A DNA stretch of 64,000 nt from Metabacillus dongyingensis (GCF_019933155.2 NZ_CP082944.1:436001-500000); one strand, 5' to 3'. Numbered from the stretch's first letter, positions 17,144 through 26,518 are shown. The notes: generated by a model not told the origin, from the letters alone. Translations and numbers: made by a program.

Positions 17144-18706
17144 CAGTATCCAAAATCCTGATTGTGAGGGTTTTGGGTAATCAAACAATCTCTTTGAGTT
17201 TCCAAAATCCTGATTATGCGGGTTTTGGGGAATCAAATGCCCTCTATGAGTATCCAAAATCCTGATTATGCGGGTTTTGGGGAATCAAATGCCCTCTATG
17301 AGTATCCAAAATCCTGATTATGCGGGTTTTGGGGAATCAAATGCCCGCTATGAGTATCCAAAATCCTGATTATGCAGGTGTTGGGTAATCAAACGCTCGC
17401 TATGAGTATCCAAAATCCTGATTATGCAGGTGTTGGGTAATCAAATGCCCTCTATGAGTATCCAAAATCCTGATTATGCAGGTGTTGGGTAATCAAACGC
17501 TCGCTATGAGTATCCAAAATCCTGATTATGCAGGTGTTGGGTAATCAAACGCTCGCTATGAGTATCCAAAATCCTGATTATACGGGTTTTGGGGAATCAA
17601 ATAACCTCTTTAAGTATCCAAAATCCTGATTATGCAGGTGTTGGGGAATCAAACGCTCGCTATGAGTATCCAAAATCCTGATTATGCGGGTTTTGGGGAA
17701 TCAAATAACCTCTTTGAGTATCCAAAATCCTGATTATGCGGGTTTTGGGTAATCAAACGCTCGCTATGAGTATCCAAAATCCTGATTATGCAGGTTTTGG
17801 GGAATCAAACGCTCGCTATGAGTATCCAAAATCCTGATTGTGCGGGTTTTGGGTAATCAAACGCTCGCTATGAGTATCCAAAATCCTGATTATGCGGGTT
17901 TTGGGGAATCAAACGCTCGCTATGAGTATCCAAAATCCTGATTATGCGGGTTTTGGGGAATCAAACAACCTCTTTAAGTATCCAAAATCCTGATTATGCA
18001 GGTGTTGGGGAATCAAACGCTCGCTATGAGTATCCAAAATCCTGATTATGCGGGTTTTGGGGAATCAAATAACCTCTTTGAGTATCCAAAATCCTGATTA
18101 TGCGGGTTTTGGGTAATCAAACAACCTCTTTGAGTATCCAAAATTCTGATTATGCGGATTTTGGGGAATCAAATAACCTCTTTGAGTATCCAAAATTCTG
18201 ATTATGCGGGTTTTGGAGAGTCAAACGCTCGCTATGAGTATCCAAAATCCTGATTATGCGGGTGTTGGGTAATCAAACGCTCGCTATGAGTATCCAAAAT
18301 CCTGATTATACGGGTGTTGGGTAATCAAACGCTCGCTATGGGTATCAAAAATCCTGATTATGCAGGTTTTGGGTAATTAAACAACCTCTTTGAGTATCTA
18401 AAATCTTGATTATGCAGGTGTTGGGGAATCAAATGCCCTCTATGAGTATCCAAAATCCTGATTATGCGGGTTTTGGGGAATCAAACGCTCGCTATGAGTA
18501 TCCAAAATCCTGATTATGCAGGTTTTGGGGAATCAAACGCTCGCTATGAGTATCCAAAATCCTGATTGTGCGGGTTTTGGGTAATCAAACGCTCGCTATG
18601 AGTATCCAAAATCCTGATTATGCGGGTTTTGGGGAATCAAATGCCCTCTATGAGTATCCAAAATCCTGATTATGCAGGTTTTGGGGAACCAAACAACCTC
18701 TTTAAG
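17144..18706. repeat. Tandem array 1: about 30 copies of a 52-bp repeat
   Basis: The motif GTATCCAAAATCCTGATTAT recurs at exact 52-bp steps (17149, 17201, 17253 ... 18655). Each unit holds an inverted repeat CCAAAATCC-9 nt-GGGTTTTGG (one G:T pair) and a variable linker of three main types (AACGCTCGCTAT, AATGCCCTCTAT, AATAACCTCTTT). There are no unique spacers, so it is not CRISPR. 52 bp is close to five DNA turns, so the hairpins lie on one helix face. No stable reading frame runs through it. See also the related array near 32.3 kb. Confidence 0.95.
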
Positions 18707-18949
18707 GGAAGGGATTTTCATAATAAATCGAAGATACTTAGAGGATGTAATTTCTGTTAGCGATCAGGACATTTGTTTCAGCAAAAATAAAATAAGGAAA
18801 TGATTTGTCATGACATTACGAACGATTTCAGAAGTACGGTTTAATTGATAATCCCGGATGAGATAGTATAATTTATCTTAAAACAAACTAATTGGCGCTT
18901 TAAAGGGAAAATGCAATTGCTGAGTTTGTTCAGAGATGGAGTGAAAGGT
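18707..18949. other. Noncoding stretch between array 1 and the isochorismatase-like gene
   Basis: AT-rich and without a supported gene. A 12-codon frame at 18811 (MTLRTISEVRFN) has a plausible upstream AAGGAAA but is too short to assign. TTGATAATCC...TATAAT-like text around 18845-18875 may be the promoter of the next gene. Confidence 0.35.
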
Positions 18950-19504
18950 ATGGAAAGTACCAAAGTTTTAGTAATTATAGATGTTCAAAAAGCTTTTAAC
19001 CACAAAAAATGGGGAGAACGAAATAATTTTCATGCCGAAGAAAACATTAAGAAAGTGCTGGATATATGGCGTGATAAAGGATGGGAGGTAGTCCATGTTC
19101 AACACTTATCTGAAAAACCGGGTTCAGTTTTTTATTATAAAGAGGACGGTTTTTCTATAAAAGACATCGTTGCTCCTCTCAATCATGAAAAAGTAATAAC
19201 CAAAACGGTTAATAGTGCTTTTATTGGAACTAATCTTAACGAATATTTAAAAAGTATTAATACGGACAAAGTAGTAGTTACTGGCTTGACTACCCCGCAT
19301 TGCGTTTCAACCACTACAAGAATGAGCGGGAATTTGGGTTATGATACTTATCTGCTTTCAGATGCAACAGCAGCTTTTGGAATGAAGGATCATAACGGTG
19401 AATATATAGATGCAGAAACGATTCATAATCTTTCTCTTGCGACTGTTCACAATGAATTTGCCACCGTGTTAAACACCGAGCAATTTATTAAATCTATTTT
19501 GTGA
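18950..19504 (+). CDS. Isochorismatase-family cysteine hydrolase
   Basis: 184-aa cytoplasmic hydrolase. The catalytic Asp is in VLVIIDVQKAF near the N-terminus, the Lys in HEKVITKTVNSAF, and the nucleophilic Cys in VVVTGLTTPHCVSTTTR, the cysteine-hydrolase triad. The substrate (an amide such as nicotinamide or a ureide) is not predictable. ATG 18950 has GGAG eight bases upstream; an earlier in-frame ATG at 18911 is possible but adds residues not expected in the family. Confidence 0.8.
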   Translation: MESTKVLVIIDVQKAFNHKKWGERNNFHAEENIKKVLDIWRDKGWEVVHVQHLSEKPGSVFYYKEDGFSIKDIVAPLNHEKVITKTVNSAFIGTNLNEYLKSINTDKVVVTGLTTPHCVSTTTRMSGNLGYDTYLLSDATAAFGMKDHNGEYIDAETIHNLSLATVHNEFATVLNTEQFIKSIL

Positions 19505-19505
19505 A

Positions 19506-19609
19506 TTCAATGGACTGAACCAGTTAATTACGAATTGCTAGAGCAGATAATTGAATTTAATATCAAGGATAAGGCTTTAGAATTCGAATTTTTGGCGGCA
19601 ATAGCATAA
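19506..19609 (+). pseudogene. Relic of a fra/DUF1801 3' end
   Basis: Without a start, this DNA reads [16 protein letters not shown] then [16 protein letters not shown] and a stop, clearly matching the C-terminus of the intact fra gene just downstream ([30 protein letters not shown]). It is a partial tandem duplication or the tail of a lost paralogue, and it sits directly after the isochorismatase-like gene stop. Confidence 0.75.
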
Positions 19610-19626
19610 TATCGAAGGAGGAAGAC

Positions 19627-19998
19627 ATGGAAGTTTTCGCAAAATATTTAGCAGGTATTGATAACCCCGACCACCGCGATCGAACAGAGGAAATTTTGAC
19701 GTGGGTTGCTGATAAATTCCCGAATTTGAAACCGCACATCAAGTGGAATACGCCAATGTTTTCCGATCACGGCACATTTATCATCGGCTTTTCCACAGCG
19801 AAGCATCATTTGAGCGTTGCACCCGAAGAAGCAGGCATTACCCACTTTGTCGATGACATTGCACAAGCTGGCTACAGCGCTACCAAAGGCTTGTTTCGAA
19901 TTCGGTGGGCTGAGCCGGTAAATTACGAATTGCTTGAGAAAATGATTGAATTTAATATACAGGATAAAACAGAATATACGAATTTTTGGCGGGAATAA
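19627..19998 (+). CDS. fra: Frataxin-like iron chaperone (YdhG/Fra, DUF1801)
   Basis: 123-aa small acidic protein, the same length as B. subtilis Fra (YdhG), an intracellular iron chaperone for haem and Fe-S assembly. It begins [20 protein letters not shown]. The core includes [20 protein letters not shown] and [14 protein letters not shown], and it ends with the helix [14 protein letters not shown]. The symbol is assigned by recall of the B. subtilis protein. SD AAGGAGGAAG. Confidence 0.75.
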   Translation: MEVFAKYLAGIDNPDHRDRTEEILTWVADKFPNLKPHIKWNTPMFSDHGTFIIGFSTAKHHLSVAPEEAGITHFVDDIAQAGYSATKGLFRIRWAEPVNYELLEKMIEFNIQDKTEYTNFWRE

Positions 19999-20015
19999 TC
20001 CATTACGCCGTATCT

Positions 20016-20052
20016 AAAAAAGCATGACACAAAAAATGTCATGCTTTTTTGC
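20016..20052. terminator. Strong symmetric terminator after fra
   Basis: Perfect 14-bp stem AAAAAAGCATGACA / TGTCATGCTTTTTT with a 7-nt loop. A and T runs on both sides allow function in either direction. Confidence 0.85.
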
Positions 20053-20289
20053 AGCTCAGGTAGTAGCCGTATGCGAACGCCCGTTAAAATACTTCCCCAG
20101 CACCGGTTATTAGATGTTAGCGAGTATGAAGAGGATTCTAACGTTTTTTCATATATAGAGACAAAACATTTTGATCATTTCTTCCAAAAGGAGAAATGCT
20201 CTTTTTTATTGAAGTAAAGGGCAGGATTTTTAACAATTACTGACGAAATCATTATTTTTAAAGGAAAACTGTTCAAGGAGGAGATGACT

Positions 20290-20760
20290 TTGAATCGTAT
20301 TGAATTCCTTATAAACCTGCTAGATTCGACGTTTGATAAGGAGAGTTGGTATGCTCCGCTTAAACATGCAATTGAAGGAGTCACGGCAGAACAAGCCAGT
20401 TGGAGACCAGCTGGAGAGGCAGCCAAAACAATCTGGGAGAATGTTAATCATCTCATTTATTACAAAGAGAGACTTGTAGCAGACATGGAAGGCCGTGAAT
20501 GGACACATAATCTAAGCGGTGACGAAAACTTCTATCTCACCGAACAATCAAATGAAAATAAGGAATGGAAGAAAGTCATTGAACGTGCTGAAAACGTTCA
20601 TCACAGTTTAAGGCAGATACTGAGTGGAACTTCTGTTGAAGAGCTTGACCAAAATTCCCTTGAAGGGAAACTGCTGGATATATTTCTTCACGACGCTTAC
20701 CATACGGGTCAAATTATTCAAATCAGAAAAATGCAGGGGTCCTGGCCATCCCATCGTTGA
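20290..20760 (+). CDS. DinB family protein (four-helix bundle), TTG start
   Basis: About 156 aa of the DinB/YfiT-like fold, proteins that bind a metal through three His and often act as thiol transferases. Visible His sites are in WENVNHLIYYKERL and LLDIFLHDAYHTGQIIQIRK, the typical HxxxH end. WRPAGEAAKTIWENVNH is also family-like. The SD AAGGAGG lies eight bases before TTG 20290 but only two before the ATG at 20284, so I favour the TTG start. Confidence 0.75.
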   Translation: MNRIEFLINLLDSTFDKESWYAPLKHAIEGVTAEQASWRPAGEAAKTIWENVNHLIYYKERLVADMEGREWTHNLSGDENFYLTEQSNENKEWKKVIERAENVHHSLRQILSGTSVEELDQNSLEGKLLDIFLHDAYHTGQIIQIRKMQGSWPSHR

Positions 20761-20853
20761 CCGAACGAAGAAACATTGGGTGAAATAAATTATTATATAT
20801 CTAACCACATTATAAATAGTCTCTAAAGGCAGCGTAGCTGTCTTTTTAAAATA

Positions 20854-20900
20854 ATTCAAGTGAAAGAGGTGTCCATTAAGGACACCACTTTCACTTGAAT
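20854..20900. repeat. 21-bp inverted repeat
   Basis: ATTCAAGTGAAAGAGGTGTCC and its complement flank the loop ATTAA, with a single mismatch. There is no T-run on the plus side, and the minus side reads TATTTTAAAAAGA. It lies between the converging DinB-like and BASS genes and may be a terminator or a small palindromic repeat element. Confidence 0.6.
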
Positions 20901-21000
20901 ATTCCTTGATGCTTTACGATGTCATTTCAAACCTGCCTGTCGCAATAGATTGACTTTTTTATCCTTAAAATACCTTTTAGGGTTTTCTGCGTCAATTTTA

Positions 21001-21975
21001 TTAGGAAACTTGCTTTGGATTTTTAACTAATTTCATTTCTTGCTCTTTTTTTGCGGACTTTTTCGCCCAGTACGTGGCAATCAAAGGTCCAGAAATATTG
21101 TGCCACACTGAGAAAATTGCACTCGGAACAGCAGTAAGCGGTGAGAAATGGGCGGTTGCTAATGCTGCAGCAAGTCCTGAGTTCTGCATCCCGACCTCAA
21201 TCGAAATTGCCTTTTGATCGGCATAAGGGAATTTGCACCATTTTGAAATAAAGAAACCTAATAGCAATCCAACAAAATTATGCAGAACGACTACACCGAG
21301 GATCGCCAAACCGGATTCAAGGATATTATCTTTATTCCCGGCTACCACTGCTGAGATGACGCCGACGATCCCAATTACTGAGACAAGCGGCAGGATTTTC
21401 GCCCCTTCTTCTGCTTTGTCCTTCAATATCCATTTGAAGACGATACCGAGAATAATAGGAATAAGAACGATTTGAACCGTCGAGAGAAGCATATCTTTTC
21501 CTGATACAGGAAGCCACTGGCTCGCTAATAAGTAAATAAGCGCCGGAGTCAGGATAGGTGATACCAAAGTCGCTACCGATGAAACCGCAACTGACAGGGC
21601 GACATTTGCTCTTGCCAGGTACGCCATTACATTCGATGCAGTTCCCCCAGGGCAGCAGCCGACCAATATCACGCCAACAGCCACTTCAGGAGGAAGATTC
21701 AACCCTACGGCCAGAAGATAAGCGGCACCAGGCATAATGATGTATTGAGCAGCAACCCCTACGAACACGGCCAGGGGCTGTTTGAATACAGCCTTGAAAT
21801 CTTTAAAAGACAACGTCAATCCCATCCCGAACATGATAATTCCAAGAAGGAGCGGGATATAAGGTGCTATCCAGGTAAAACCTCCTGGAAACAACAAGGC
21901 CAAAGCCGTGAATAGTAAGACCCAGTAGATAAAAGTGTTACCTGCTGCTGTACTTATTCTTGCTAGCAAATTCAT
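21001..21975 (-). CDS. Bile acid:sodium symporter (BASS) family transporter
   Basis: 324-aa, about ten-helix membrane protein similar to B. subtilis YocS. Recognisable motifs are the early [33 protein letters not shown] (the crossover region binding sodium) and [19 protein letters not shown]. Family members carry organic anions, pantoate or keto acids with sodium; the substrate here is unknown. SD AGGTGGC upstream of the start. Single-gene unit. Confidence 0.88.
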   Translation of the reverse strand: MNLLARISTAAGNTFIYWVLLFTALALLFPGGFTWIAPYIPLLLGIIMFGMGLTLSFKDFKAVFKQPLAVFVGVAAQYIIMPGAAYLLAVGLNLPPEVAVGVILVGCCPGGTASNVMAYLARANVALSVAVSSVATLVSPILTPALIYLLASQWLPVSGKDMLLSTVQIVLIPIILGIVFKWILKDKAEEGAKILPLVSVIGIVGVISAVVAGNKDNILESGLAILGVVVLHNFVGLLLGFFISKWCKFPYADQKAISIEVGMQNSGLAAALATAHFSPLTAVPSAIFSVWHNISGPLIATYWAKKSAKKEQEMKLVKNPKQVS

Positions 21976-22339
21976 TCAATAAGCCACCTTTTTTAGAATA
22001 TTTTTTATAATATTCAGATAATATATCATATATTTCGATAAAAAAACACAAAAACCACAGAATACGAAAATTTTTAGCGAATTTTGCTATTTGACAGGTT
22101 CTCACCAATAAACTTCGATTTTTATATCTGCCAAACTTCATTCGCCGAATCCTCATAAGCTGTGCGGTATTATTAAGAGGCTTTTGGATACTAACAGGCA
22201 GGATTATTTATCGTTTTAAAGATGGAAAATTGGTTCTATTCAACAATCGGGGGCAATTATGAAGAAAAATAAACCCAAATTTCACATTTATGATGCTGAG
22301 AAACTGGGCTTTTAATTTGGGGAAAAATTGATTGTTCCC
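21976..22339. other. Intergenic region upstream of the BASS gene
   Basis: About 360 AT-rich bases. The part near 21976-22060 likely holds the minus-strand promoter. At 22180-22210, CTTTTGGATACT resembles the reverse complement of the core of repeat array 1 (TATCCAAAA), possibly a stray unit, but the match is short. Nothing else seen. Confidence 0.3.
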
Positions 22340-23791
22340 CTATTCGGCAAGTCTACTTATTATCATTGATAAACGGCGCAGACCGTCTTCTAAACTTGGA
22401 AGAGATGCAAAGGAATAGGAAATGCGCAGATATTGGCAAGCCTGATTATCATAGACGTTTCCGGGGTTTAGTAATATGCCTTCTGCAAGTGCATGTTCAA
22501 ATAGTTTTCTTATAGAGATTGACGGCAATAAACGTACCCAAACATAAAATCCTCCACTTGGCTTTTCCCATGTTGCAATACTGGAAAAATACTGGTTTAA
22601 AGTATTTAATGTAAAATCCCTTCGTATTTTAAGCTGTTTTCTTATTTCCTTAAGATGCTGATCATAAAGTCCGCTGGAAAACCATTCTGCTGCGGCCCAC
22701 TGTGATAAAGAACTGGAACCATAGTCGGTTTGCATTTTAATATCTGCTAAGTGCTCAATAACTGGTTCTGGACCAACTACCCAACCAATTCGAAGACCTG
22801 GACTTAATGATTTAGATAAACTTCCCAAATATAAATCAAGGCCATTTTTGTCAAAAGCCTTAAGGGGTTTTGGCGGTTTTTCCTCTAACCATAACTCTCT
22901 ATAAACATCATCCTCGATTATTGGCAATTGTTCTTGTTGACAGATGTTTAATAATTGATCACGTCTTTTAACAGTCATTAAAGTTCCAGTAGGGTTGTGA
23001 AAAGAAGGAATTGTATAAAGTAATGCAGCTTTATGTTGTTTTTTATATTGTGGAATATGTTCTGCTTCAAGTCCTTCTTTATCTAACGGGATGCCGACTA
23101 ATTGCATACCTGCTGATTGGAAGACATGCACTGAATTGAGATACGATGGCTTTTCTGTTAATACGGTAGAACCTTTATGTAATAAACCAACACTAATAAG
23201 CTGCAGGGCTTGTATAGCACCTGAAACGATTAAAATGGAAGAGGGTGAAGCCTGAATTCCAATTGTTTTTAAATAGCTGCTTATTTGCTCCCTGAGCGGC
23301 AACAACCCCTTCGGTTCTTCATAGCCATAAGTTAATTCTCTAGTAGACAATTTTTCGAAAACTTGTTTCATTGAAGTGCCAGGCATGAGTTCCGGTGATA
23401 ATTCTCCTGTTCCTAAATGGATTATGTCAGGAATAAATTCAGCTTGATTTATTTCTTGAATCGTTGGCAAGTTGGGTTTGTGAATGCCAGAATTTACGTA
23501 GGAACTCCAATCCGGGGGAGGGGCAGTTGTTAAAAGGTTCCATGTATTATTAACCACTCTTGTTCCACTGCCGGTTTTTCCTTCAATAAGTCCTTCCGCT
23601 GTTAATTCATCATATGCAGTTACAACTGTACTTCGATTTACTTCAAAAGCTTTTGCCAGTGTGCGTTGAGGAGGGAGCTTATATCCTATCGTCCATTCCC
23701 CATTCGATATCTTTTCTTTTATAAATTCAGTTATTTGTTTATGTAATGGTACAGGTGAAGACTTATTTGGCTTCCAATCGATTGAAAACAT
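22340..23791 (-). CDS. MocR-type regulator (GntR HTH fused to aminotransferase domain)
   Basis: 483-aa PLP-dependent transcription factor. The N-terminal winged helix (about residues 1-75) shows VPLHKQITEFIKEKISNGEW and FEVNRSTVVTAYDELTAEGLI. A fold-type I aminotransferase domain follows, with IPSFHNPTGTLM, IIEDDVYRELW and the PLP lysine in LYLGSLSKSLSPGLRIGW. It is divergent from a LysE-type exporter, so it probably controls that gene in response to an amino acid or PLP. SD AAGGAGA. Confidence 0.88.
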   Translation of the reverse strand: MFSIDWKPNKSSPVPLHKQITEFIKEKISNGEWTIGYKLPPQRTLAKAFEVNRSTVVTAYDELTAEGLIEGKTGSGTRVVNNTWNLLTTAPPPDWSSYVNSGIHKPNLPTIQEINQAEFIPDIIHLGTGELSPELMPGTSMKQVFEKLSTRELTYGYEEPKGLLPLREQISSYLKTIGIQASPSSILIVSGAIQALQLISVGLLHKGSTVLTEKPSYLNSVHVFQSAGMQLVGIPLDKEGLEAEHIPQYKKQHKAALLYTIPSFHNPTGTLMTVKRRDQLLNICQQEQLPIIEDDVYRELWLEEKPPKPLKAFDKNGLDLYLGSLSKSLSPGLRIGWVVGPEPVIEHLADIKMQTDYGSSSLSQWAAAEWFSSGLYDQHLKEIRKQLKIRRDFTLNTLNQYFSSIATWEKPSGGFYVWVRLLPSISIRKLFEHALAEGILLNPGNVYDNQACQYLRISYSFASLPSLEDGLRRLSMIISRLAE

Positions 23792-23929
23792 CCAATGGTT
23801 CTCCTTTTTATTATTTATTATATTATTTGGTTGGTTTGAATTCCATCCAATTGGTCGGAGACATGGTCCATATCTTCAACTAAACTATGACTAATTTAAT
23901 AAAATGGAAGAAAGGGAGAACATTGGATG
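23789..23929. promoter_or_regulatory. Shared MocR/exporter control region with three CATCCAAT boxes
   Basis: CATCCAAT occurs at 23789-23796 and 23844-23851, and as ATTGGATG at 23922-23929. The two outer copies overlap the start codons of the divergent genes; around each, GGAGAAC(C)ATTGGATGTT reads the same outward. The middle copy lies in CATCCAATTGGTCGG. This symmetric arrangement is a good candidate operator for the MocR protein. Confidence 0.5.
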
Positions 23930-24544
23930 TTAGAACCATTTATTCATGGATTTATTCTTGCACTGGGATTGATTCTGCCTCTTGGCGTCCAAAATATTTT
24001 TGTTTTTAATCAAGGGGCGCTGCAGCCGCGATTTATTAAAGCATTACCTGTTGTGATTACTGCCTCTTTGTGTGATACGCTTTTGATTTTAGTGTCTGTC
24101 TTAGGGGTTTCCTTACTGATTCTAGGTTCATTTTGGATCAAAACAATCCTTGTTGGGGGAGGTTTTATCTTTTTAATTTATATGGGATGGACCACATGGA
24201 ATAGTAAACCGAGCAATGAAAGAGCAGAAATTGCAAAGAAATTTTCTTTGAAGAAACAAGTCTTGTTTGCGGCATCTGTTTCCTTACTTAACCCTCATGC
24301 AATAATGGACACGATGGGTGTGATCGGACCAGGTTCGTTAAGATACGAGGGGGAAGAAAAAGTTATATTTGTTTTTTCATGCATGGTGGTTTCGTGGAGT
24401 TGGTTTTTAGGACTTGCGCTAATTGGGCGAATGAGTGGAAAACTCGATAAATCAGGAAACTTTATGTTTGTATTGAATAAAATATCTGCCTTAGTAATGT
24501 GGGGGGCAGCCGTTTATCTTGGACTATCTTTAATTAATCATTAA
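23927..24544 (+). CDS. LysE/ArgO family amino-acid exporter
   Basis: 205-aa, six-helix membrane protein. The opening FILALGLILPLGVQNIFVFNQG is the LysE/ArgO signature, and VSLLNPHAIMDTMGVIG is the conserved central motif. It likely exports a basic amino acid. It is divergently transcribed from the MocR regulator, its presumed controller. SD AAGGGAGA. Confidence 0.85.
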   Translation: MLEPFIHGFILALGLILPLGVQNIFVFNQGALQPRFIKALPVVITASLCDTLLILVSVLGVSLLILGSFWIKTILVGGGFIFLIYMGWTTWNSKPSNERAEIAKKFSLKKQVLFAASVSLLNPHAIMDTMGVIGPGSLRYEGEEKVIFVFSCMVVSWSWFLGLALIGRMSGKLDKSGNFMFVLNKISALVMWGAAVYLGLSLINH

Positions 24545-24588
24545 GCTAAGTAAATAAAGTTGTAAGGACTTAAATCGGCTGCAACACT

Positions 24589-24618
24589 CGGGGGCTTTCT
24601 TTTGGATAAGCCCCGTTC
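24589..24618 (+). terminator. Terminator after the exporter gene
   Basis: Stem GGGGCTT / AAGCCCC with a 10-nt loop containing TTTT, then GTTCCTATTT. Moderate T content. Confidence 0.5.
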
Positions 24619-24639
24619 CTATTTACTGAGCTGGGTTTT

Positions 24640-25623
24640 TCATCTGATTGCAGGAATCTTGATCTTCACCGTAAATTCCTCTTTTTTATAAACAAAATCT
24701 AAATATCCCTGATGCTCGTTCACGATATCATGAATGATTTTCGTGCCGAGACCAGCATGTCCGTCTGATTTTGTCGTGATCCCGTATATTTCATACAATT
24801 GATCTAGAATATCGTTTGGAATTGGCATGGCAGTATTCTTGCATATGAGTATGTAAAGACCGCTTTTTTTGTAAAATTGCAGGGAGATCTGTGCCTGTTC
24901 TTTATGTGCTTCCTGCCATTCTTTGCTTGCATCAATGCTATTGGATAGAAGATTGCCAATCAAAGCCACGATGTTATGGTCTGAAAACGGCAGGGAAGAT
25001 AAAGGGAGGTCGAGATCATAGACAATGGAAATGCCGGCCGCATGAGCAGTTTTATACATCTGGTGCAGGGCTCCCGCGACAATTCCCCGTTCTCCTTTAA
25101 TCGAGAGGTTCGTTTCTTCATATCCGCCAACTAATTCATCCAAATAGTCTTTCGCTTCCTTGTTTTTGCCGTTTTCAAGCAGGAAATGAACAGCAGAAAC
25201 ATGTTTCAGAAAATCATGCCGTTCGCTTCGGACAATTCTGAACGTTTCATTCATGTGATTCCGCTGTTCTTCAAACTGCTGAAGCTCGTGAGATAAAGTG
25301 TGCAGTTTCTTTGAACCGGCTTGCCGGACCGCTTCTAGACCGATAAAAATCAGAAAAGGGACGAGCTCTATTAAAAAAGGCAGATCCGCTATATAAAAGG
25401 TAATGAGTATCATCTGCATTAAGAATAAATAAATATGCCATTTTACTTCCAGTGCACTAAGGTTTAAAGCGGATTTTCTATAAATAAAATAAGCGATTCC
25501 TAAGGCCAGTAAACTAGTATAATAAATGGGCGTTTTCCAAGGAAGGTTCATGACCAAAGCCTGAAGATGAACCGTTCCAAGGATAGCAGTCAGTGCCCAG
25601 TATAATTTATGTGTTTTCACCAT
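24640..25623 (-). CDS. natK: Sensor histidine kinase of the NatK/AgrC type
   Basis: 327-aa membrane sensor kinase. About six N-terminal hydrophobic segments are followed by a coiled region and the phosphoacceptor motif VRSERHDFLKHVSAVHFLLENG. The GHKL ATPase domain follows, with N-box IGNLLSNSIDAS and G-box GHAGLGTKII. This matches NatK of B. subtilis. It lies downstream of, and is co-transcribed with, the LytTR regulator, and is divergent from natAB. Confidence 0.82.
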   Translation of the reverse strand: MVKTHKLYWALTAILGTVHLQALVMNLPWKTPIYYTSLLALGIAYFIYRKSALNLSALEVKWHIYLFLMQMILITFYIADLPFLIELVPFLIFIGLEAVRQAGSKKLHTLSHELQQFEEQRNHMNETFRIVRSERHDFLKHVSAVHFLLENGKNKEAKDYLDELVGGYEETNLSIKGERGIVAGALHQMYKTAHAAGISIVYDLDLPLSSLPFSDHNIVALIGNLLSNSIDASKEWQEAHKEQAQISLQFYKKSGLYILICKNTAMPIPNDILDQLYEIYGITTKSDGHAGLGTKIIHDIVNEHQGYLDFVYKKEEFTVKIKIPAIR

Positions 25624-25633
25624 TTTCCCGCCT

Positions 25634-26332
25634 TTAAAAGTAATGCTGCTGCAAGAAATCCACTTTTTCCTTCGTAATCATGGCTTGTGCATCCAAGCCT
25701 TCAAATGTCACGATGTAGGAATTTTTGGCATACAGCGAAAAGTTTTTTACGTAATGGATATTGATGATAAAAGACCGGTGGGACCGGATGAAATCCCGTT
25801 CTCTCAGTTCTCCTTCAAGTTCATTCAGCGTCAGGTACGTCTTGATAGAACCAGATTTGGTATAAATGGTCGTTGATCTGCCTGATCGTTCAATGAAAAT
25901 GATGTCTTTCTTCTGAAGGATATGAATGTCATTTTTTTGTTTTAAATACAGTCTTCCGGCGATTTCCGCTGATTTTGATTTTTCTTTCAATCGTTCAATT
26001 GATTTGATCAGCCGTTCTTTCGAATAAGGCTTCATAATGTAGTCATGAACATTCAGTTCAAATGCGTGAACGGCATAGCCGCTGCTTCCGGTCACAAAGA
26101 TAACTGAAATATTCAGTGCATGCGAATGAATCACATCGGCTAGTTCATAGCCCGACAGATTCGGCATTTCAATGTCCGCAATCAGTACATCAACTGCCTC
26201 TTTCTTTATATGCTCGTATGCCTCCTCAGCCGATTGAGTGGAGAACACAATTTCGAGTTCTGGTATGCCTGCGATTATTCCATTTAATTTATCAAGGTCA
26301 ATAAACCGGTCGTCTACTAGTCCAACTTTCAT
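25634..26332 (-). CDS. natR: LytTR family response regulator
   Basis: 232 aa. The receiver domain has the acidic pair in GLVDDRF and the phosphorylated Asp in VLIADIEMPNLSGYEL, with the conserved Lys in YIMKPYSKE. The C-terminal LytTR DNA-binding domain shows FIERSGRSTTIYTKSGSI and FIRSHRSFIINIHYV. Together with the kinase gene it forms the NatK-NatR pair known to activate natAB. The direct repeats before natA are its likely target. Confidence 0.85.
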   Translation of the reverse strand: MKVGLVDDRFIDLDKLNGIIAGIPELEIVFSTQSAEEAYEHIKKEAVDVLIADIEMPNLSGYELADVIHSHALNISVIFVTGSSGYAVHAFELNVHDYIMKPYSKERLIKSIERLKEKSKSAEIAGRLYLKQKNDIHILQKKDIIFIERSGRSTTIYTKSGSIKTYLTLNELEGELRERDFIRSHRSFIINIHYVKNFSLYAKNSYIVTFEGLDAQAMITKEKVDFLQQHYF

Positions 26333-26420
26333 TGATATGTCTCACCTGCCGTCGTATTGCTGAACTTCTTAATTTGTAAGATTCTCTTTATTTTACCATT
26401 TATATGATGTTATTTGGCAT

Positions 26421-26451
26421 ATTCACGACACCAAACGGACGATTCACGACA
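26421..26451 (+). promoter_or_regulatory. Direct repeats upstream of natA, likely NatR binding sites
   Basis: ATTCACGACA occurs twice, at 26421-26430 and 26442-26451, exactly 21 bp apart. LytTR regulators bind direct repeats of about 9 bp at 21-22 bp centre spacing. The pair sits about 30 bp before a TATATT box, the right place for an activator. Confidence 0.65.
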
Positions 26452-26518
26452 TAAGTGCAGATTCCTCTGCGGTTTGTTTGTATATTAATGACAAGAAGAC
26501 ACACAAAGAGGTGGAATA

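Noticed and set aside
17036..17257. 73-codon minus-strand frame in the first repeat units
   Set aside because: It is formed from the repeat text and ends with it; no SD and no continuity through the array.
17144..18706. CRISPR array
   Set aside because: The whole 52-bp unit is repeated; there are no unique spacers of constant length between short repeats, and no cas gene.
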